The notes beneath the pieces were generated by a model, which made no database searches, was not told the origin of the DNA, and worked only from the letters and a program-made list of their open reading frames with translations. Source: an uncultured Burkholderiales bacterium (GTDB lineage Bacteria > Pseudomonadota > Gammaproteobacteria > Burkholderiales > Burkholderiaceae_C). From it: 62,778 nt of DNA. The translations under genes and the position numbers were made by a program. The stretch spans positions 1 to 62,778 of the forward strand of contig CAILCI010000026.1 of NCBI GenBank assembly GCA_903832625.1, written 5' to 3'. Shown here piece after piece: positions 46,905 through 56,940 of the stretch (its first letter is position 1; each line of letters begins with the position of its first letter).

Positions 46905-48035
46905 TTACTTTTTCACCACCGCGCCATCGCGTGTGACCAAACAGGCGGCCACGATGTCGTCTTCGAGATCGATGTGCAGTGCGCCTTCTTTGTTGATGAT
47001 GAGTTTCATGAAGTCGAGCAAGTTGCGGGCGTACAAAGCGCTCGCGTCAGCCGCGACCAGTGCGGGCAAATTGGTTTCGCCCACCAGCGTCACGCCGTGC
47101 TTGATGACGGTTTTGCCCGCTTCGGTCAGCGGGCAATTGCCACCCACGCCGTCTGCCCCCTTGCCTGCAGCAATGTCCACCAACACCGCGCCGGGCTTCA
47201 TGGCTTTGACCATGTCTTCGCTCACCAACACGGGCGCTGCGCGGCCGGGGATGAGTGCTGTGGTGATGACCACATCGGCTTGTGCAATGCGTTTAGCAAC
47301 TTCGATTTTTTGTCGCTCCAGCCATGCTTGCGGCATGGGACGGGCATAGCCGCCCACGCCTTCGGCGGCGTCTTTTTCTTCTTGTGACTCAAACGGCACG
47401 TCGATGAATTTGGCGCCGAGCGACTCGACTTGTTCTTTCACGCTGGGGCGCACGTCGGTGGCTTCGATCACCGCGCCCAAACGCTTGGCGGTAGCAATGG
47501 CTTGCAAGCCCGCCACGCCCACGCCCAAAATGACCACACGCGCTGCTTTGACCGTTCCGGCCGCCGTCATGAGCATGGGGAAAAAGCGCTGGTATTTGTC
47601 TGCCGCCAACATGACAGCTTTGTAGCCCGCGATGTTGGCTTGGCTGGAGAGCACGTCCATGCTTTGCGCCCGCGAGGTGCGCGGTGCGGCTTCAAGCGCA
47701 AATCCAGTGGCGCCAGCGCTGGCCAAGCGCTGCAAGCCCTCGGCATTAAAGGGCTCCAACATGCCAATGACGGTGCTCCCGGCTTGGATGTGCGGTGCTT
47801 CGTCGGCGCTGGGGGCGCGCACTTTGAGCACCAAATCGCACTGCCATGCAGCGGCGGCATCGACCAACTGCGCGCCGACGGCGGCATAGGCCTCGTCGGG
47901 AACGCTGGCACGCAGGCCGGCTTCTTTTTGTACGCGCACGGTATGGCCTTGCGCGATGAATTTTTTAACCGTTTCGGGCGTGGCCGCGACACGGTTTTCT
48001 CCAGCAAGGGTCTCGCTGGGAACGCCTATGAGCAT
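46905..48035 (-). CDS. pntAA: NAD(P) transhydrogenase subunit alpha, part 1
   Basis: 376-residue soluble NAD-binding subunit (domain I), alanine dehydrogenase-like. Start MLIGVPSETLAGENRVAATP, nucleotide loop VVILGVGVAGLQAIATAKRL near residue 168, ATDVRPSVKEQVESLGAKF, and DIAAGKGADGVGGNCPLTEA. It is first in the three-gene pntAA-pntAB-pntB arrangement. The Nudix gene diverges 109 bases away. Confidence 0.95.
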   Translation of the reverse strand: MLIGVPSETLAGENRVAATPETVKKFIAQGHTVRVQKEAGLRASVPDEAYAAVGAQLVDAAAAWQCDLVLKVRAPSADEAPHIQAGSTVIGMLEPFNAEGLQRLASAGATGFALEAAPRTSRAQSMDVLSSQANIAGYKAVMLAADKYQRFFPMLMTAAGTVKAARVVILGVGVAGLQAIATAKRLGAVIEATDVRPSVKEQVESLGAKFIDVPFESQEEKDAAEGVGGYARPMPQAWLERQKIEVAKRIAQADVVITTALIPGRAAPVLVSEDMVKAMKPGAVLVDIAAGKGADGVGGNCPLTEAGKTVIKHGVTLVGETNLPALVAADASALYARNLLDFMKLIINKEGALHIDLEDDIVAACLVTRDGAVVKK

Positions 48036-48144
48036 GAACTGTCTCCTGATGCTGATGGGTCTGACGCCGTGTCAGATTAACGAAAGGTTACACCAAATGT
48101 TCACTCGCTCAGGGCTGGGCTTACCCCATTGCGATAATCAGACC

Positions 48145-48633
48145 ATGAACACCCGTTGGAAACCCAGTGTCACCGTGGCCGCCATCATTGAGCGCGACGG
48201 ACGCTATTTGCTGATCGAAGAGCACACGCCCGAAGGCTTGCGCCTGAACAACCCCGCTGGCCACTTGGACGAAGGCGAGGCCATCGTGGACGGCTGCGCC
48301 CGCGAGGCCTTGGAGGAAACCACCCACCGCTTCACACCCACGGCCTTGGTCGGCGTCTACATGTCGCGCTTTCAGCGCCCAGCCGCTGCCCAGCGCGAGG
48401 CGGAAGACATCACCTATTTGCGCTTTGCCTTTTGCGGCGACTTGGGCGAAGCAGTGGCAGGCGCACAACTCGACCATGGCATTGTGCGCACGCTGTGGAT
48501 GACGCCCGAAGAGATTGCCGCCAACAGCCACCGCCTGCGCAGCCCCTTGGTGTTGCGCTGCGTGCAAGACCACTTGGCCGGACAACGCTTGCCCTTGTCT
48601 GCCATCTACACCGACCCCAGTGTTTGGGAATGA
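48145..48633 (+). CDS. Nudix hydrolase (NudJ-like)
   Basis: 162 residues. The Nudix box is [20 protein letters not shown] near residues 39-58 (GX5E and REXXEE), after [20 protein letters not shown]. In the following positions the usual Gly is Thr (EETTHRF). Directly upstream of mnmA (7-base gap), as NudJ and MnmA genes are often paired. I chose the ATG at 48145 ([11 protein letters not shown]). NudJ acts on thiamine and other pyrophosphates in E. coli; the substrate here is not shown. Confidence 0.88.
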   Translation: MNTRWKPSVTVAAIIERDGRYLLIEEHTPEGLRLNNPAGHLDEGEAIVDGCAREALEETTHRFTPTALVGVYMSRFQRPAAAQREAEDITYLRFAFCGDLGEAVAGAQLDHGIVRTLWMTPEEIAANSHRLRSPLVLRCVQDHLAGQRLPLSAIYTDPSVWE

Positions 48634-48640
48634 TTTACCA

Positions 48641-49738
48641 ATGACACACAAACAGCGCGTGGTGGTGGGCTTGAGCGGCGGTGTGGACTCTGCGGTCAGC
48701 GCCTATTTGCTCAAACAACAAGGCTACGACGTGGTCGGCATCTTCATGAAGAACTGGGAAGATGACGACGACAGCGAATACTGCTCGTCCAACATTGATT
48801 TTGTCGATGCCGCCGCCGTGGCCGATGTGCTGGGCATTGAAATTGAACACGTCAACTTTGCCGCCGAATACAAAGACCGGGTGTTTGCCGAGTTTTTGCG
48901 CGAATACCAAGCGGGACGCACACCCAACCCAGATATTTTGTGCAATGCGGAAATCAAGTTCAAAGCCTTTTTAGACCATGCGCTGCGCTTGGGCGCAGAA
49001 AAAATTGCCACGGGCCACTATTGCCGCGTGCGCGAAGTCGATGGTGCGTTTCAATTGCTCAAAGGCTTGGACCCGAGCAAAGACCAAAGCTATTTTTTGC
49101 ATCGCTTGAACCAAGCCCAGCTCGCGAAAACCTTGTTTCCAGTGGGCGAGTTGCACAAAACTGAAGTGCGTCGCATTGCCAGCGAGATTGGCCTGCCAAA
49201 TGCCAAAAAGAAAGACTCGACCGGCATTTGCTTCATTGGCGAGCGTCCGTTTCGCGAATTTTTGAACCGCTACATCGCCAACCAACCCGGCCCCATCTTG
49301 GATGAACGTGGCCGCCAACTCGCCACCCACGTGGGCTTGAGCTTCTACACCCTCGGCCAACGCCAAGGCTTAGGCATTGGCGGCGTCAAAGAAAAAGGCG
49401 CACAACGCGGCGGCGGCGAGCACACGCCTTGGTTTGTGGCACGCAAAGACATGGCCAAAAACACCCTGACCGTGGTGCAAGGCCACGACCATCCGTGGCT
49501 GCTCTCGCCCGCCTTGAGCGCCAACGACTTGAGCTGGTGCGCCCCCGCCGCCCCCGCCGCGGGTCGCTACGCGGCCAAAACCCGCTACCGCCAAGCCGAT
49601 GCGCCCTGTGCCTTGAGTTTCGATGCGCAAGGCCAATTGCAACTGCATTTTGACGACCCGCAATGGGCGGTCACACCGGGGCAATCGGCGGTGGTGTATG
49701 ACGGAGAGGTGTGTTTGGGGGGTGGGGTGATTTGCTAA
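48641..49738 (+). CDS. mnmA: tRNA-specific 2-thiouridylase
   Basis: 365 residues. Thiolates U34 of tRNAs for Lys, Glu and Gln. PP-loop [16 protein letters not shown] at residues 9-24, [19 protein letters not shown], catalytic Cys in [14 protein letters not shown] near 100, and the second Cys in [18 protein letters not shown] near 205. The C-terminal barrel follows. It is 7 bases after the Nudix gene and followed by an inverted repeat. Confidence 0.96.
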   Translation: MTHKQRVVVGLSGGVDSAVSAYLLKQQGYDVVGIFMKNWEDDDDSEYCSSNIDFVDAAAVADVLGIEIEHVNFAAEYKDRVFAEFLREYQAGRTPNPDILCNAEIKFKAFLDHALRLGAEKIATGHYCRVREVDGAFQLLKGLDPSKDQSYFLHRLNQAQLAKTLFPVGELHKTEVRRIASEIGLPNAKKKDSTGICFIGERPFREFLNRYIANQPGPILDERGRQLATHVGLSFYTLGQRQGLGIGGVKEKGAQRGGGEHTPWFVARKDMAKNTLTVVQGHDHPWLLSPALSANDLSWCAPAAPAAGRYAAKTRYRQADAPCALSFDAQGQLQLHFDDPQWAVTPGQSAVVYDGEVCLGGGVIC

Positions 49739-49741
49739 ACC

Positions 49742-49763
49742 AATGAAATTTATCAATTTCATT
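49742..49763. promoter_or_regulatory. AT-rich inverted repeat upstream of the porin gene
   Basis: AATGAAATT-TATC-AATTTCATT, perfect 9-base arms around 4 bases, just after the mnmA stop and about 110 bases before the porin ATG. No T tract follows, so it is more like an operator than a terminator. The whole 133-base gap is markedly AT-rich. Confidence 0.45.
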
Positions 49764-49871
49764 CGCAATTATACGTAATAAAGTATTCATTAAATCCATT
49801 TAAAGTTTCAATTAAGTAACACTTTGGTGCTGCTTACGTGTTCTTTTTTGACTTTTGATCGGATTTGAGGA

Positions 49872-51044
49872 ATGAAAAAATTTTGGAAACTCGGCGCCTG
49901 CGCCTCGGCTGCATTGGCATTCACTTCTGGCGCTTGGGCGCATGAAGTCCCCACGACCTTAGGCTCGGCCACGGCTTACGGCTTTTTGCAACTCAACGGT
50001 GTGTACGACATCACCCCACAAAGCCCTAGCACTTGGTACACCAATTTGGCGCGACAACCCGCAGACAGCAAACCCCGTGGCGGCGCTTATTTAACAGCTC
50101 GCAACTCCCGTCTGGGTCTCAAAGGCAAGTTTCCTGACGGCGAAACATCATTTCTGCTGGAAGCCGACTTTCACGGCAACAACAACGAAAACGTGACACG
50201 CCCGGTCGCATCCACGGCATTTCGTCTGCGCCATGCCTATGTCGAATCGGGTTCTTGGCTTTTTGGTCAAGCTTGGAGCAATGCATTTGACGCCGGCGCA
50301 TCGCTGGAAAGCGTAGACACATCTTCACAGCTGACCTCGGGCGGCGTGCGCCAAGCCCAAGTGCGCTACACCACCGACTTGTCGCCTCAAGCCATGTTCA
50401 GCCTGTCGCTGGAAAACCCAGCGGTCTACCCCGCCAGTGCGAACACATCCCAAGCCGCAACGGTCACCACCGCCACAGCCACGGCGTCTTCTAGAACACC
50501 CGACATCGTGCTGCGCGCCACACACACTGCCGACTGGGGTCACCTCTCGGCCATCGCGCTCACACACGACTATGTGTTTGACAACGGCATCAGCACACGC
50601 TCCAACACGGGCGGCCTGATGGGTTTGTCGGGCAGTTTCAAGTTGGCCAATGACAAGTTAGTGTATGGCGTCTACCGTGGCGCGGGAGCGGGTCGTTACC
50701 AATGGGGCACCACCTACCAAGCGGCGTTTGACGATGGCAACCAAGTGCAGACCTTCAAGTCCAGCTCTTACCACTACGGCTACACCCACAAGTGGAACGA
50801 CAAGGTTCGTACCAACTTCAACCGCTCTTATGTATTGTTTGACGACCAAGTCGTGCCAGCCCTCAAAAGCTTGGAAAACCAAGTCAACAACAAGCGCTTG
50901 AGCCAATACCAAATCAACACCTTTGTGGCGCTGAACAAGTCTGTTGAGGCGGGCGCTGAATGGGCTTATGGCAAGCGTGACGGCCAGGACAAGAGCGTGA
51001 GTCACGAGCAGCGCGTGAACTTCTCGCTCACGGCGCGCTTCTGA
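49872..51044 (+). CDS. DcaP-like outer membrane porin
   Basis: 390 residues with a Sec signal (MKKFWKLGACASAALAFTSG, cleavage near AWA). Beta-barrel features: alternating strands, YGFLQLNGVYDI at the N-terminus, LTARNSRLGLKGKF, FRLRHAYVESGSWLFGQAWS and VRQAQVRYTTDL, ending in Phe (SLTARF). The pattern suits DcaP-type trimeric porins for organic anions such as dicarboxylates. The substrate is not certain. A GAGGA ribosome site precedes the ATG. Confidence 0.82.
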   Translation: MKKFWKLGACASAALAFTSGAWAHEVPTTLGSATAYGFLQLNGVYDITPQSPSTWYTNLARQPADSKPRGGAYLTARNSRLGLKGKFPDGETSFLLEADFHGNNNENVTRPVASTAFRLRHAYVESGSWLFGQAWSNAFDAGASLESVDTSSQLTSGGVRQAQVRYTTDLSPQAMFSLSLENPAVYPASANTSQAATVTTATATASSRTPDIVLRATHTADWGHLSAIALTHDYVFDNGISTRSNTGGLMGLSGSFKLANDKLVYGVYRGAGAGRYQWGTTYQAAFDDGNQVQTFKSSSYHYGYTHKWNDKVRTNFNRSYVLFDDQVVPALKSLENQVNNKRLSQYQINTFVALNKSVEAGAEWAYGKRDGQDKSVSHEQRVNFSLTARF

Positions 51045-51060
51045 TCAAGTTCGGTTTTAA

Positions 51061-51558
51061 TCAAAACGGAATGTCGTCATCCATGTCGTCAAAGTTGCTG
51101 CGCGCAGGCGCGGCAGCTTGACGTTGTGGCGCCGCTGCGGGAGCGGCGGCACGTGGGGCGGCGGCTGGACGGCTGTAGCCACCCTCTTCGCCACCGCCTG
51201 AGTTGGGGTTGCCCATGCCTTCACGGCCACCCAAGAGTTGCAGTTCGGTGGCAATGATGTCTACCGTGTTTTTCTCAACGCCCGTGGTTTTGTCGGTGTA
51301 GACGCCGTATTTCAAGCGGCCCTCGACGTAAATGGGGCGGCCTTTTTTGACGTATTCACCCGCGATTTCGGCCAAACGGTCGTAGAACGTGACGCGGTGC
51401 CATTGGGTGTCTTCGATCATCTCGCCACTGTTTTTGTCTTTGCGACGGCTCGATGTGGCCACGCTGACGTTGGCCACGGCTTGGCCGCTGGGCAAGTAGC
51501 GCACTTCGGGGTCACGGCCACAGTTGCCGACGAGAATGACTTTGTTGACGGATGCCAT
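51061..51558 (-). CDS. ssb: single-stranded DNA-binding protein
   Basis: 165 residues. OB fold MASVNKVILVGNCGRDPEVRY, ANVSVATSSRRKDKNSGE, WHRVTFYDRLAEIAGEYVKK and GRPIYVEGRLKYGVYTDK; a Gly/Ala/Pro-rich linker (115-150), and the acidic interaction tip DDIPF. Convergent with the porin (16-base gap). It follows the MFS gene in the same orientation, next to divergent uvrA. Confidence 0.96.
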   Translation of the reverse strand: MASVNKVILVGNCGRDPEVRYLPSGQAVANVSVATSSRRKDKNSGEMIEDTQWHRVTFYDRLAEIAGEYVKKGRPIYVEGRLKYGVYTDKTTGVEKNTVDIIATELQLLGGREGMGNPNSGGGEEGGYSRPAAAPRAAAPAAAPQRQAAAPARSNFDDMDDDIPF

Positions 51559-51586
51559 GATGAAAATTCCTCCAGAGAAGCGCTAA

Positions 51587-52759
51587 TTATGACGTCTGCC
51601 GAGACGGTGCGCTCATGGGCCAAGCCACGAGCAGCCAAAGCACCATCAAAGCCGCGCAAGTCAAGAAAAGCCCTTGCGAACCAAAACTTTTAACCACGCG
51701 TCCGCCCATCCAGCCGCCCGCAAAGAAACCCAAAGACTGCAAGGTGTTGTACACCCCCATCGCTGCACCGCGCGAGTTCGCGGGCGCAAGCCTTGACACC
51801 AAGCTCGGCTGCGTGGCCTCCAACACATTGAAGCCGCAGAAAAACGCAAACAGCACCCAGCCAATTTGGGCAATGCTGGGCGCGCCAGAGGTCAACCACA
51901 GCAAGGCCAATTGCACCAAGGCAATCAGGCCAATGGCACTCAAAAACACAGCGCGCAAGTAGCCGCGCCGCTCCAAGGCAAACAAGCCACCCAACAAGAG
52001 AAACGAGCCCAACACGGCGGGCAAATAAATTTGCCAATGTTGATCTTTGCCCAAGCCGGCGTTGACCAAAAAAGCGGGAATCGCCACCCACATGGCCAAT
52101 TGCACGGCATGCAACACAAACACGCCAAGGTTCAAGCGCATCAAAGCTGGGTTTTTGAGCACTGACAACAAGCCACCGCGCTGCACGTCGGTATGCAGCA
52201 CAGGCTCAGGTGGCACCCACCAAATGACCACGCCCACGCCCAGCAAAGCCAAAGCGGCAGTGATCAAAAACAAGCCCGACAAGCCCACAAAGCTGGCCAT
52301 CCAAGGCGACAAGATCAAGGACACCGCAAACATCAGCCCAATGCTTGCACCGACCAAGGCCATGGCTTTGGTGCGCACAGCGTCGCGGGTGAGATCGGCC
52401 AACAAAGCGGTGACGGCGGCAGAAATAGCGCCCGCGCCTTGCAGGGCGCGGCCTGCAAGCAAACCCATCAAACTGTCTGCAAAGCCCGCCAGCAAACTGC
52501 CTGCTGCAAAAATCAGCAAGCCCAACACAATCACGCGTTTGCGTCCCCATTTATCGGAAGCCAAGCCGTAAGGAATTTGCAAAAAGCCTTGCGTCAAACC
52601 GTAAATGCCCATGGCCAAGCCAATCAGCACGGGGTCATCACCGCCGGGATATTTGCGCGCTTCCAAGGCAAAAACGGGCAACACCAAGAACAAACCCAAC
52701 ATGCGCAGGGCGAAAATTGAGGCCAAGGTCGCGCTGGCGCGACGCTCGGTGGGGTTCAT
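51587..52759 (-). CDS. MFS transporter (DHA1-like, YajR-like)
   Basis: 390 residues, about 12 hydrophobic helices. Landmarks: SIFALRMLGLFLVLPVFALE, GIYGLTQGFLQIPYGLASDK with WGRKRVIVLGLLIF (motif A) near 65, and RALQGAGAISAAVTALLADL. A second MFS repeat ends MVLWLLVAWPM. The order ssb-MFS-uvrA (divergent) is a conserved betaproteobacterial cluster, but the substrate is unknown. I chose the ATG at 52759 (MNPTERRASATLA). Confidence 0.88.
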   Translation of the reverse strand: MNPTERRASATLASIFALRMLGLFLVLPVFALEARKYPGGDDPVLIGLAMGIYGLTQGFLQIPYGLASDKWGRKRVIVLGLLIFAAGSLLAGFADSLMGLLAGRALQGAGAISAAVTALLADLTRDAVRTKAMALVGASIGLMFAVSLILSPWMASFVGLSGLFLITAALALLGVGVVIWWVPPEPVLHTDVQRGGLLSVLKNPALMRLNLGVFVLHAVQLAMWVAIPAFLVNAGLGKDQHWQIYLPAVLGSFLLLGGLFALERRGYLRAVFLSAIGLIALVQLALLWLTSGAPSIAQIGWVLFAFFCGFNVLEATQPSLVSRLAPANSRGAAMGVYNTLQSLGFFAGGWMGGRVVKSFGSQGLFLTCAALMVLWLLVAWPMSAPSRQTS

Positions 52760-52886
52760 GGTCAGGCTGTCGTTGGGGAGGGAGGAAAGGGGGGTTTGAG
52801 TCGTCACAAATTTGATTGTCCCCCATTCCATGCCAATTTCATCGTGGGGGGCTATCATCACGGGTTGCCCTAGAAGTGATTGACCT

Positions 52887-55800
52887 GTGAACGCACCCTC
52901 TGACGGCACCTATTTGGGCCAAGCCATGAATCACCCCTCCGCGATGCGAAACATCAGCATCCGAGGCGCTCGCACGCACAACCTCAAGAACATTGACCTG
53001 GATATTCCGCGCAATCAGTTGGTGGTGATCACCGGCTTGTCGGGCTCGGGCAAGTCGAGCTTGGCGTTTGACACCTTGTATGCCGAGGGTCAGCGCCGCT
53101 ATGTGGAAAGCCTGTCCGCTTATGCGCGCCAATTTTTGGGACGCTTGGACAAGCCCGATGTCGATTTGATCGAAGGCCTCTCGCCCGCCATCAGCATTGA
53201 GCAAAAAGCCACCAGCCACAACCCGCGCTCCACCGTCGGCACGGTGACTGAAATTCACGACTACCTGCGCTTGCTGTTTGCCCGCGCCGGCACGCCGTAT
53301 TGCCCTGACCACAATTTGCCCCTGCAAGCGCAAAGCGTCTCGCAAATGGTGGACGCTGTGTTGGCGCTGCCCGAAGACACCAAAATCATGTTGCTCGCGC
53401 CTTTGGCGCGCGACCGCAAAGGCGAATACAGCGAGGTATTTGCCAACCTGCAAGCCCAGGGCTATGTGCGCTTTCGCATTGGCGGCAAAGTGTTCGAATA
53501 CGACGATTTGCCGGTCTTGAAAAAGACCGAAAGGCACGACATTGACGTGGTGATTGACCGCATCAAAGTGCGCCGTGAAGAAGACCTCACGCCCAGCGCC
53601 AACGAATTGTTGAGCGCGGCCATGAACCCCACCGCTGGCGCCAATTTGCCCGCCAACCTGCGCCAGCGCTTGGCCGAGAGTTTTGAAGCCGCGCTGCGCT
53701 TGGCCGAAGGACGCGCCATTGCGCTAGAAATGGACACCGGCGCAGAACACAGCTTCAACGCCAAGTTTTCTTGCCCCTCGTGCAATTACTCCATCAGCGA
53801 ATTAGAGCCACGCTTGTTTTCGTTCAACTCGCCCGTGGGCGCTTGTCCAGCGTGCGACGGCTTGGGGCATCAAGATTTCTTCGACCCAACGCGGGTGGTG
53901 GCGTTTCCCTCGCTGAGCTTGGGCAGCGGTGCCATCAAAGGCTGGGACAGACGCAATGCGCATTACTTCAACTTGTTGGAGAGCATTGCCAAGCATTACG
54001 GCTTTGACATCGACACCCCGTTTGAAGAACTCAGCCCCGAGGTGCAACAAGTCTTGCTCTACGGTTCGGGCGAGGAAGAAATCAAGTTCAACTACAGCTT
54101 AGATGCGAGCAGCAAAAAGCTCAGCAAGAAGCATCCCTTCGAAGGAATCATGGTCAACATGGAGCGGCGCTACCGCGAGACCGACTCCTCGGTGGTGCGC
54201 GAAGACCTGGCGCGCTACCGTGGCAGCCGCGCGTGCACCAGCTGTGAAGGCACACGTTTGCGCCGTGAAGCCCGCCATGTGCGCATTGGCGAAGACGCGC
54301 AAATGCGCGGCATTTTCGAGATCAGCCACAGCACCTTGGGCGATTGCTTTGAGTACTTCAACAGCTTGCAATTGGTCGGCTCCAAAGCTGAGATTGCCGA
54401 CAAAGTGGTGCGCGAAATTGCGTCGCGCCTGAAGTTTTTGAACGACGTGGGCTTGAATTACCTGAGCCTTGATCGCAGCGCTGACACTTTGTCGGGCGGC
54501 GAAGCACAGCGCATTCGTTTGGCCTCGCAAATTGGCTCTGGCTTGACGGGCGTGATGTATGTGCTGGACGAACCCAGCATTGGCCTGCACCAACGCGACA
54601 ACGACCGCCTCATCGACACGCTCAAGCACTTGCGCAATATTGGCAACAGCGTGATCGTGGTCGAACACGACGAAGACATGATTCGCGCCGCCGACTTTTG
54701 CGTGGACATGGGCCCGGGCGCAGGCGTGCATGGCGGCCACGTCATGGCGCTGGGCACGCCGGCTGAAATTGAAGCCAACCCACGCTCGCTGACCGGAAAG
54801 TATTTGTCGCAAAGTCTGCGCATTGATGTGCCCGAAAAGCGTCACAGCTTTTTGCCTGTGCCGCCCGAGCAACTCGCTGCGCAGCGATTGATGGACAAAA
54901 ACGCCAACGCCCACCAAGTCATTCGCATCAAAGGCGCGCGGGGCAACAACCTGAAAAACGTGACGGTGGACATTCCTGTCGGCCTGCTCACCTGCGTGAC
55001 CGGCGTCTCGGGCTCGGGCAAATCGACCTTGGTCAACGACACGCTCTACACCGCAGCGGCGCACACCATTCACCGCGCCCACGAAGAAGCAGCCGCGCAC
55101 GATGAAATTTTGGGGCTGGACTATTTCGACAAAGTCATCAACGTCGATCAATCGCCCATTGGCCGCACACCCCGCAGCAATCCCGCCACTTACACCGGTT
55201 TGTTCACGCCCATTCGTGAACTGCTGGCCGAAGTGCCCAGCGCACGCGAGCGCGGCTATGGACCGGGACGCTTTAGTTTCAACGTGCCCGCCAGCTCAGG
55301 CGGTGGACGCTGCGAAGCCTGCCAAGGCGACGGCATGGTGAAAGTGGAAATGCACTTTTTGCCAGACGTTTATGTGCCCTGCGATGTCTGCCACGGCTTG
55401 CGCTACAACCGCGAGACCTTGGAAGTCATGTACAAGGGCAAAAACATCGCGCAAATTTTGGAGCTGACGGTGGAAGACGCGCTGCTGTTTTTCAACGCCG
55501 TGCCCAACATTGCCCGCAAGCTGCAAACCTTGATGGACGTGGGCTTGAGCTACATCCAACTCGGCCAGTCGGCCACCACGCTGTCGGGCGGCGAAGCGCA
55601 GCGCGTCAAACTCGCCCTAGAGCTGAGCAAACGCGACACAGGCCGCACCATCTACATCTTGGACGAACCGACCACCGGCTTGCACTTTGCCGACATTGCC
55701 TTGCTGCTCAAAGTACTGCAACACCTGCGTGATGCGGGCAACACCATCGTCATCATCGAGCACAACTTGGATGTGATCAAAACCGCCGACTGGCTCATAG

Positions 55801-55919
55801 ACATGGGCCCCGAAGGCGGCTCGGGCGGCGGACAAGTCGTGGGCATGGGCACGCCAGAAGAGTTAGCTGAGAATGCGCAGAGTTTTACGGGGCGGTATTT
55901 GAAGCGGTTGTTGAGTTAA
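52887..55919 (+). CDS. uvrA: excinuclease ABC subunit A
   Basis: 1010-residue damage-recognition ATPase of nucleotide excision repair. Two ABC modules: Walker [14 protein letters not shown] near residue 50 and [13 protein letters not shown] near 710. Zinc-finger cysteines occur in [10 protein letters not shown] with CPACDG, and CEACQGDG with CDVCHG. Signatures [11 protein letters not shown] and [11 protein letters not shown] are present, with the matching LDEPS and LDEPTTGLH. The apparent start is GTG at 52887; an ATG at 52926 (MNHPSAMRN) is closer to the family's usual start. No LexA-type box is visible upstream. Confidence 0.97.
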   Translation: MNAPSDGTYLGQAMNHPSAMRNISIRGARTHNLKNIDLDIPRNQLVVITGLSGSGKSSLAFDTLYAEGQRRYVESLSAYARQFLGRLDKPDVDLIEGLSPAISIEQKATSHNPRSTVGTVTEIHDYLRLLFARAGTPYCPDHNLPLQAQSVSQMVDAVLALPEDTKIMLLAPLARDRKGEYSEVFANLQAQGYVRFRIGGKVFEYDDLPVLKKTERHDIDVVIDRIKVRREEDLTPSANELLSAAMNPTAGANLPANLRQRLAESFEAALRLAEGRAIALEMDTGAEHSFNAKFSCPSCNYSISELEPRLFSFNSPVGACPACDGLGHQDFFDPTRVVAFPSLSLGSGAIKGWDRRNAHYFNLLESIAKHYGFDIDTPFEELSPEVQQVLLYGSGEEEIKFNYSLDASSKKLSKKHPFEGIMVNMERRYRETDSSVVREDLARYRGSRACTSCEGTRLRREARHVRIGEDAQMRGIFEISHSTLGDCFEYFNSLQLVGSKAEIADKVVREIASRLKFLNDVGLNYLSLDRSADTLSGGEAQRIRLASQIGSGLTGVMYVLDEPSIGLHQRDNDRLIDTLKHLRNIGNSVIVVEHDEDMIRAADFCVDMGPGAGVHGGHVMALGTPAEIEANPRSLTGKYLSQSLRIDVPEKRHSFLPVPPEQLAAQRLMDKNANAHQVIRIKGARGNNLKNVTVDIPVGLLTCVTGVSGSGKSTLVNDTLYTAAAHTIHRAHEEAAAHDEILGLDYFDKVINVDQSPIGRTPRSNPATYTGLFTPIRELLAEVPSARERGYGPGRFSFNVPASSGGGRCEACQGDGMVKVEMHFLPDVYVPCDVCHGLRYNRETLEVMYKGKNIAQILELTVEDALLFFNAVPNIARKLQTLMDVGLSYIQLGQSATTLSGGEAQRVKLALELSKRDTGRTIYILDEPTTGLHFADIALLLKVLQHLRDAGNTIVIIEHNLDVIKTADWLIDMGPEGGSGGGQVVGMGTPEELAENAQSFTGRYLKRLLS

Positions 55920-55930
55920 CAAAGCGACTT

Positions 55931-56842
55931 TTACGGCTGATTCAACAGTTGGCTCCAAGCACGATAAGCCCAAAAGGATTCTTCGTAAAGCAAGCCATGC
56001 CGCAAAGCCTCGGGGCTAAAACCTGTCAAGCGTTTGGTCTCTCTCACCAAATGACTTTGGTCAGAAAAACCTAAATCGAGAGCAATTTGAGCCCAATCTA
56101 ATTTATCTTCAGACATGGCTTGGAGCACGGCAAAAAGTGTCGCTTCTCCGCGAACCAATCCATTGAGCTTGCGCATAGACCAGCCTGTCCATTGCTTGAT
56201 GCGTCGCTCGGACTGACGCAAACTTCGCCCGGCGCCAGAGGTGAGGGCTCTCAGCGCCAAAGCTTGTGTCCAGTGACCCAAGCGCTTCGCTGCCACAGCA
56301 TGCGCCGACAGAGAAAATCCATTTGAGGATCGACGCATCCAAACTTCGGCCACACTGGCATACAAGTCATTCAAACGCGCTTCGTCCGTTGTCATGCTGA
56401 ATAAACGCTCGCAACGCTCCAATAGCCAAGGTGGTAGCACAGTGCTCGCGTCGCGCACTTGGTTCTTCAAAGACTCCACAGTAACGCCTGTGATTTCTTG
56501 CCAAGCGTCGGGATAGAACATCACCATCAAACCGCGTGTTCCCTTTGTATCCCATGTCGTGCAAGGCTGTGTCTGTGGTCCACTCACGATCAAACGCGAC
56601 ATACGCTGACGCTGCGCGTCAGGCTGTGTAAACCAATCACCCTTCACCACCTCAACTTCACCCTGAAAAATCCAACTGATAGTGCAAGTGATTGACACAG
56701 GAAAATGAGACCAGTGCCCAGCCTTGGCTTGCACTGACTTCGACTCTACTGCGCCCATCACCATGAAAATACATTCACACAAATGCAGTGGTGGAAGGCT
56801 TCTGTAAACGGCAGATAGCTCGGTCGTGGAAATGGCTTGCAT
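55931..56842 (-). CDS. AraC family transcriptional regulator
   Basis: 303 residues. Cupin-like ligand domain in the first 170 residues, then a C-terminal AraC helix pair: SLRQSERRIKQWTGWSMRKL (about 208-227) and LDWAQIALDLGFSDQSHLVR with ETKRLTGFSPEALR. It is divergent from the cytochrome P450 gene with 56-98 bases between, so it probably controls it. Base composition is lower in GC than flanking genes, as for the P450, and suggests joint acquisition. The inducer is unknown. Confidence 0.88.
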   Translation of the reverse strand: MQAISTTELSAVYRSLPPLHLCECIFMVMGAVESKSVQAKAGHWSHFPVSITCTISWIFQGEVEVVKGDWFTQPDAQRQRMSRLIVSGPQTQPCTTWDTKGTRGLMVMFYPDAWQEITGVTVESLKNQVRDASTVLPPWLLERCERLFSMTTDEARLNDLYASVAEVWMRRSSNGFSLSAHAVAAKRLGHWTQALALRALTSGAGRSLRQSERRIKQWTGWSMRKLNGLVRGEATLFAVLQAMSEDKLDWAQIALDLGFSDQSHLVRETKRLTGFSPEALRHGLLYEESFWAYRAWSQLLNQP

Positions 56843-56940
56843 GAACTCAGTATAAAAGTGCCAATTTACAAAACCCTCTATACCCCCGAGATGTCGATTT
56901 GATTCAAGACAAACGTGTGAATTGCGATCAACATCTCCAC

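Noticed and set aside
52760..52926. Possible LexA box in front of uvrA
   Set aside because: No CTGT-N8-ACAG-like sequence is visible between the MFS and uvrA starts.
54099..55151. A minus-strand open frame of about 350 codons inside uvrA
   Set aside because: Antisense shadow; uvrA carries all ABC motifs in this stretch.
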